Below, in pieces: positions 33,014 to 35,742 of a DNA stretch of 35,742 bases. Every line of letters starts with the position of its first letter. Within the stretch, counting starts at the first letter, position 1. Position numbers and translations under genes: made by a program. Location: positions 1-35,742 of the forward strand of contig JAIXLO010000001.1 in the NCBI GenBank assembly GCA_026931325.1, given 5' to 3'. Under the pieces are notes generated by a model. It saw only the letters and a program-made list of their open reading frames with translations, was not told the DNA's origin and made no database searches. This DNA comes from Chitinophagales bacterium (GTDB lineage: Bacteria; Bacteroidota; Bacteroidia; Chitinophagales; Chitinophagaceae).

Positions 33014-35742
33014 TTAAACCAATGGTAGTGTTACTTTAAAAGTTGTTCCAATATTTTTTTCAGTAGTGAAAGTTATTGAGCCATTTGCTTTTTCTACAAT
33101 TGCCTTACAAATGGCTAAGCCAAGTCCTGTACCAGAGGTTTTAGTTGTGAAGTTTGGCGTAAATATTTTTTGTTTCATTTCATCACTAATACCTAATCCA
33201 AAGTCTTCAATGCTGGTTTCAACAGTGTTATTTATTTTTTTCTGATAAATATTTATTCTAATAAAGTTACTATTACTTGAAGCCTCAATAGCATTTAAAA
33301 TAAGATTACTAAATAATCTACTTATCTGAGTTTTATCTGCATTGATTAAATAAACTTCATTATCTTTTTGCCAATTAAATTGAATATTTTCTCTTGTTTT
33401 ATGAAGCTCAATTAATGAAGAAATAGTATTTGATAAATTAAAAATTTCTGGTTGTATATTTTCAATATTTGCAAACTGAGAAAAATCGCCTGCAATTTTT
33501 GATAGCTGTTCTATTTGCTCAATTAAAGTTGATGCAACACGATTTGTTAGTTCTTTAATATTTTCATTTTTATTATTGATTGATTTTTGTAAATATTGAA
33601 TACTAAGCTTCATTGGTGTAAGAGGATTTTTAATTTCATGTGCTACTTGTCTTGCCATTTCTCTCCAAGCACCTTCTCTTTCAGTTTGTGCAAGAGCTTT
33701 AGCACTGGCTTCTAATTTTTTCACCATTTTATTATACTCTGTAATAAGAATTCCTATTTCATCATTTTTCCCCCATTCTATTTCTTCATTGTGTTGTTCA
33801 ATATTTATAGCTTTCATTTTTTCGCTAATTAAACTAAGTGAAACAGTAATTTTATCTGTAACCATAAAAGCAATAACACCAGCTAAAAGAAAAATAAAAG
33901 CGTTCAAATTCATAATAGTTGCTAAGAATTCTGAAATTTCTTGACTTAATTCTGTTTGAGAATTTAGGTAAGGAATATTTATATAAGCATATACTTTTCC
34001 TTCATCATCTTTTACAGATGCGTAAATACTTAAATATTCAAGTTCTGCTATTTTTTCTGATTGAATGAAATTATTTTTTTTAAAGTTAGTTAATTGTATA
34101 AATGCATTAGGCTGCATTTTATTGCTTAATAATTGTTTGTTGTAAATGTATGGTTGTGTTGAAGCAATTAATGTACCTGCTGTATTGAAAATATTTATAT
34201 CTGAATTATATATTTCAGAAATTTCGTTGATGGTCTTTTCAAAATTATTTCCAAAGCTTGGTGTTGTAAAATCTAAAGCATCATCAAAAGAAAAATGAGC
34301 ATATAAGTTTTTTAATTTAGACTCAACCTGATTTGAAATGATTTGAATATTTTTTAAAAGTTTTTCTTCGTTGGTTTGATGAAATCTATAAATAAAATAT
34401 GAAATTGTTGTAGCACCTATTACAATAAACGAAAATACACTTACCATAATGATAGTTGCATGTATTTGATTTCTTATAGATAAACGAAAAGCATTTTTGT
34501 ATTCATCTTTTTTAAATCTTGTTTTGAAAATAAAAATACTGATATGAAAAATTGCAAGAACAATTATAAAAGTACAAAACAAATAAGCAAACAATGTCAT
34601 AAACTCTAATAAAGCAGTATGTTTTTTTACAATAACAACTACTTTGCCCGTACCTATATTATACCAAAGTTCATTAAAGCCATCTACACTTCTTATTTTA
34701 AATTTTGTTTTTGGTAAACTATTTTTTGAGATTGATGATTGAAAACTATAATCATTAAAACTATTTACAAGAATATTATTGTTATAAATAGCATAGGCAT
34801 AATGTGTATTAAAATCATTTGATAAACTTTGTACTTGTCTAAATAATTCTGGATATAATGCTTCACTCTTAAATCTTTTTGGCTTTACAGTTACAAACAA
34901 GTAACCTTCAATAATGCTATCTTTTAAAATAACTCTTTCATAAATATAACTTTCTCTTCCATTGGTATTTTCATAGCTATATAAATTTGGTATATTGGTT
35001 TCTTTTCCTTGATTTAAAATAATTGTTTTGATTACTGCATAAGATAAGGCATCATCATTAAACAAAGGGTTTAATAAGCTATCATAAGTATAAATACGAG
35101 TATCATATTTATTTAAGTAACCTGAAAAATTTTCATTTACTAAACTATCTTTTAAAAACTTATTTGAAAACTCTTGTTGAAATCTATTAAAGTTTGAGCT
35201 TAAAAAAGTATTACTAAAATTTAAAGTTGCAATTTGTAATAATGCTTCACTATTAGGATCAGTTTGTTCAGCCAATTTTTTTGCCCATCTTTTTCTTTGC
35301 TCATATTCTAAAAATGTATTTTGTTGCATTACTAATGCAGTTATTGTTATAGAAAAAAAAGCTATCCAAACAATAAAAAAAGATGATTTTATTATGAGTA
35401 ATTGTAAATCTTTTTGTCTATAGTTTAAGATAATGATATAAAGCAAAAGCCATGCTATACTTAGCATATTTAGCAATACAGAAATATTATTTATTTGAAA
35501 ACTTAATATTATTAAACCTACTACTGATACAACTAAGAGTTGTAGCCTTAATTTAATTTTTTCTTTGAAGACAGAGGTTAAAAGAATATGTGATAAATGA
35601 AAAAATATAAGTGCACAAAGACATAGAATAATAAAACTAATAACACTATAAAATGTTAAAATGAAACAGTTGGTTGCATCTAAAGATATTTTAGAATCTA
35701 AAACAAGACTTTTTATAGTACTTGTGATAATAAGTGTTATTG
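33014..35742 (-). CDS. Large membrane sensor histidine kinase (N-terminus off window)
   Basis: The frame is open from the stop at 33014 to the right window edge, about 908 codons, with no stop and no need for a start, so the gene begins beyond 35742. A TTG at 35476 is only an internal codon: the residues before it (IILCLCALIFFHLSHILLTS and LLVVSVVGLIILSF) are further membrane helices. The visible part has several N-terminal transmembrane segments, a long extracytoplasmic sensing region, two more membrane segments, a HAMP-like linker, the HisKA H-box AHEIKNPLTPMKLSIQYLQK (His codon near 33638) and the ATPase lobe with NLILNAIEASSN, EDFGLGIS and GTGLGLAICKAIVE. The PLTPMKLS H-box is of the NtrY-like type. 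No response regulator is next to it, so the signal and output are unknown. Confidence 0.88.
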   Translation of the reverse strand, partial: ITLIITSTIKSLVLDSKISLDATNCFILTFYSVISFIILCLCALIFFHLSHILLTSVFKEKIKLRLQLLVVSVVGLIILSFQINNISVLLNMLSIAWLLLYIIILNYRQKDLQLLIIKSSFFIVWIAFFSITITALVMQQNTFLEYEQRKRWAKKLAEQTDPNSEALLQIATLNFSNTFLSSNFNRFQQEFSNKFLKDSLVNENFSGYLNKYDTRIYTYDSLLNPLFNDDALSYAVIKTIILNQGKETNIPNLYSYENTNGRESYIYERVILKDSIIEGYLFVTVKPKRFKSEALYPELFRQVQSLSNDFNTHYAYAIYNNNILVNSFNDYSFQSSISKNSLPKTKFKIRSVDGFNELWYNIGTGKVVVIVKKHTALLEFMTLFAYLFCTFIIVLAIFHISIFIFKTRFKKDEYKNAFRLSIRNQIHATIIMVSVFSFIVIGATTISYFIYRFHQTNEEKLLKNIQIISNQVESKLKNLYAHFSFDDALDFTTPSFGNNFEKTINEISEIYNSDINIFNTAGTLIASTQPYIYNKQLLSNKMQPNAFIQLTNFKKNNFIQSEKIAELEYLSIYASVKDDEGKVYAYINIPYLNSQTELSQEISEFLATIMNLNAFIFLLAGVIAFMVTDKITVSLSLISEKMKAINIEQHNEEIEWGKNDEIGILITEYNKMVKKLEASAKALAQTEREGAWREMARQVAHEIKNPLTPMKLSIQYLQKSINNKNENIKELTNRVASTLIEQIEQLSKIAGDFSQFANIENIQPEIFNLSNTISSLIELHKTRENIQFNWQKDNEVYLINADKTQISRLFSNLILNAIEASSNSNFIRINIYQKKINNTVETSIEDFGLGISDEMKQKIFTPNFTTKTSGTGLGLAICKAIVEKANGSITFTTEKNIGTTFKVTLPLV

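Noticed and set aside
35476-35742. Taking a TTG at 35476 as the start of the histidine kinase
   Set aside because: The same frame continues with membrane-helix sequence to the window edge, so the TTG is internal.
1-35742. CRISPR array, insertion sequence, prophage or defence island
   Set aside because: No spaced direct repeats, transposase, integrase, nuclease cluster or base-composition shift was seen anywhere in the window.

Overview
The window is 35.7 kb of AT-rich chromosome from a member of the Bacteroidota, probably of the Chitinophagales or a nearby order (the order is a low-confidence inference). The evidence is a complete gldKLMN cluster for the type IX secretion/gliding motor, a PorP/SprF-family protein, several families largely confined to this phylum (DUF4271, DUF3127, DUF4286, ribosomal protein THX), TAnnTTTG-type -7 promoter boxes, and start codons without Shine-Dalgarno sequences. 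I see no insertion sequences, phage genes, CRISPR arrays or defence islands. Most of the window is housekeeping chromosome.

Layout: (1) 1-2917, plus strand: the end of an outer-membrane beta-barrel gene, a conserved unknown, a ribosome hibernation factor and holA. (2) 3011-4072, minus: an SPFH membrane protein with a tiny ribbon-helix-helix gene behind it. (3) 4186-10267: rarA, a doubled LTxxQ-type periplasmic protein (minus), DUF4271, hemD and a YyaL-type thioredoxin-fold protein. (4) 10457-15334: gldK-gldL-gldM-gldN behind a textbook Bacteroidota promoter. (5) 15400-19109, minus: rocD, a Cys/Met-metabolism PLP enzyme, fabI and a SemiSWEET, probably one transcript, preceded by an OB-fold-like DUF3127 protein with an SSB-like tail. 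(6) 19810-23089, plus: a 5'-nucleotidase split into two genes, then dnaA. (7) 23106-30472: a TPR lipoprotein (minus), a TolB-like propeller, paaZ, DUF4286, HU, THX, a beta-helix lipoprotein and an exported glutathione-peroxidase-like protein. (8) 30489-35742: prs (minus), tRNA-Gln (minus), a PorP/SprF protein (plus) and a large sensor histidine kinase (minus) that runs off the right edge.

Genes that probably work together are gldKLMN with the PorP/SprF protein (type IX secretion), holA with dnaA, rarA and the DUF3127 protein (replication and repair, though scattered), and the hibernation factor, THX and tRNA-Gln (translation). Two real genes are very short: the 59-aa ribbon-helix-helix protein at 3011-3190 (GTG start) and the 37-aa THX at 28234-28347. 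Two genes are cut by the window edges.

I found no clear new multi-gene system. The items most worth a second look are the RHH-SPFH pair with a palindrome at its own promoter, the two-gene 5'-nucleotidase with different export signals and an altered metal-site motif, the conserved but unexplained DUF4271-hemD pairing, promoters so close to ATG that the messages should be leaderless, and a 44-nt hairpin upstream of paaZ.
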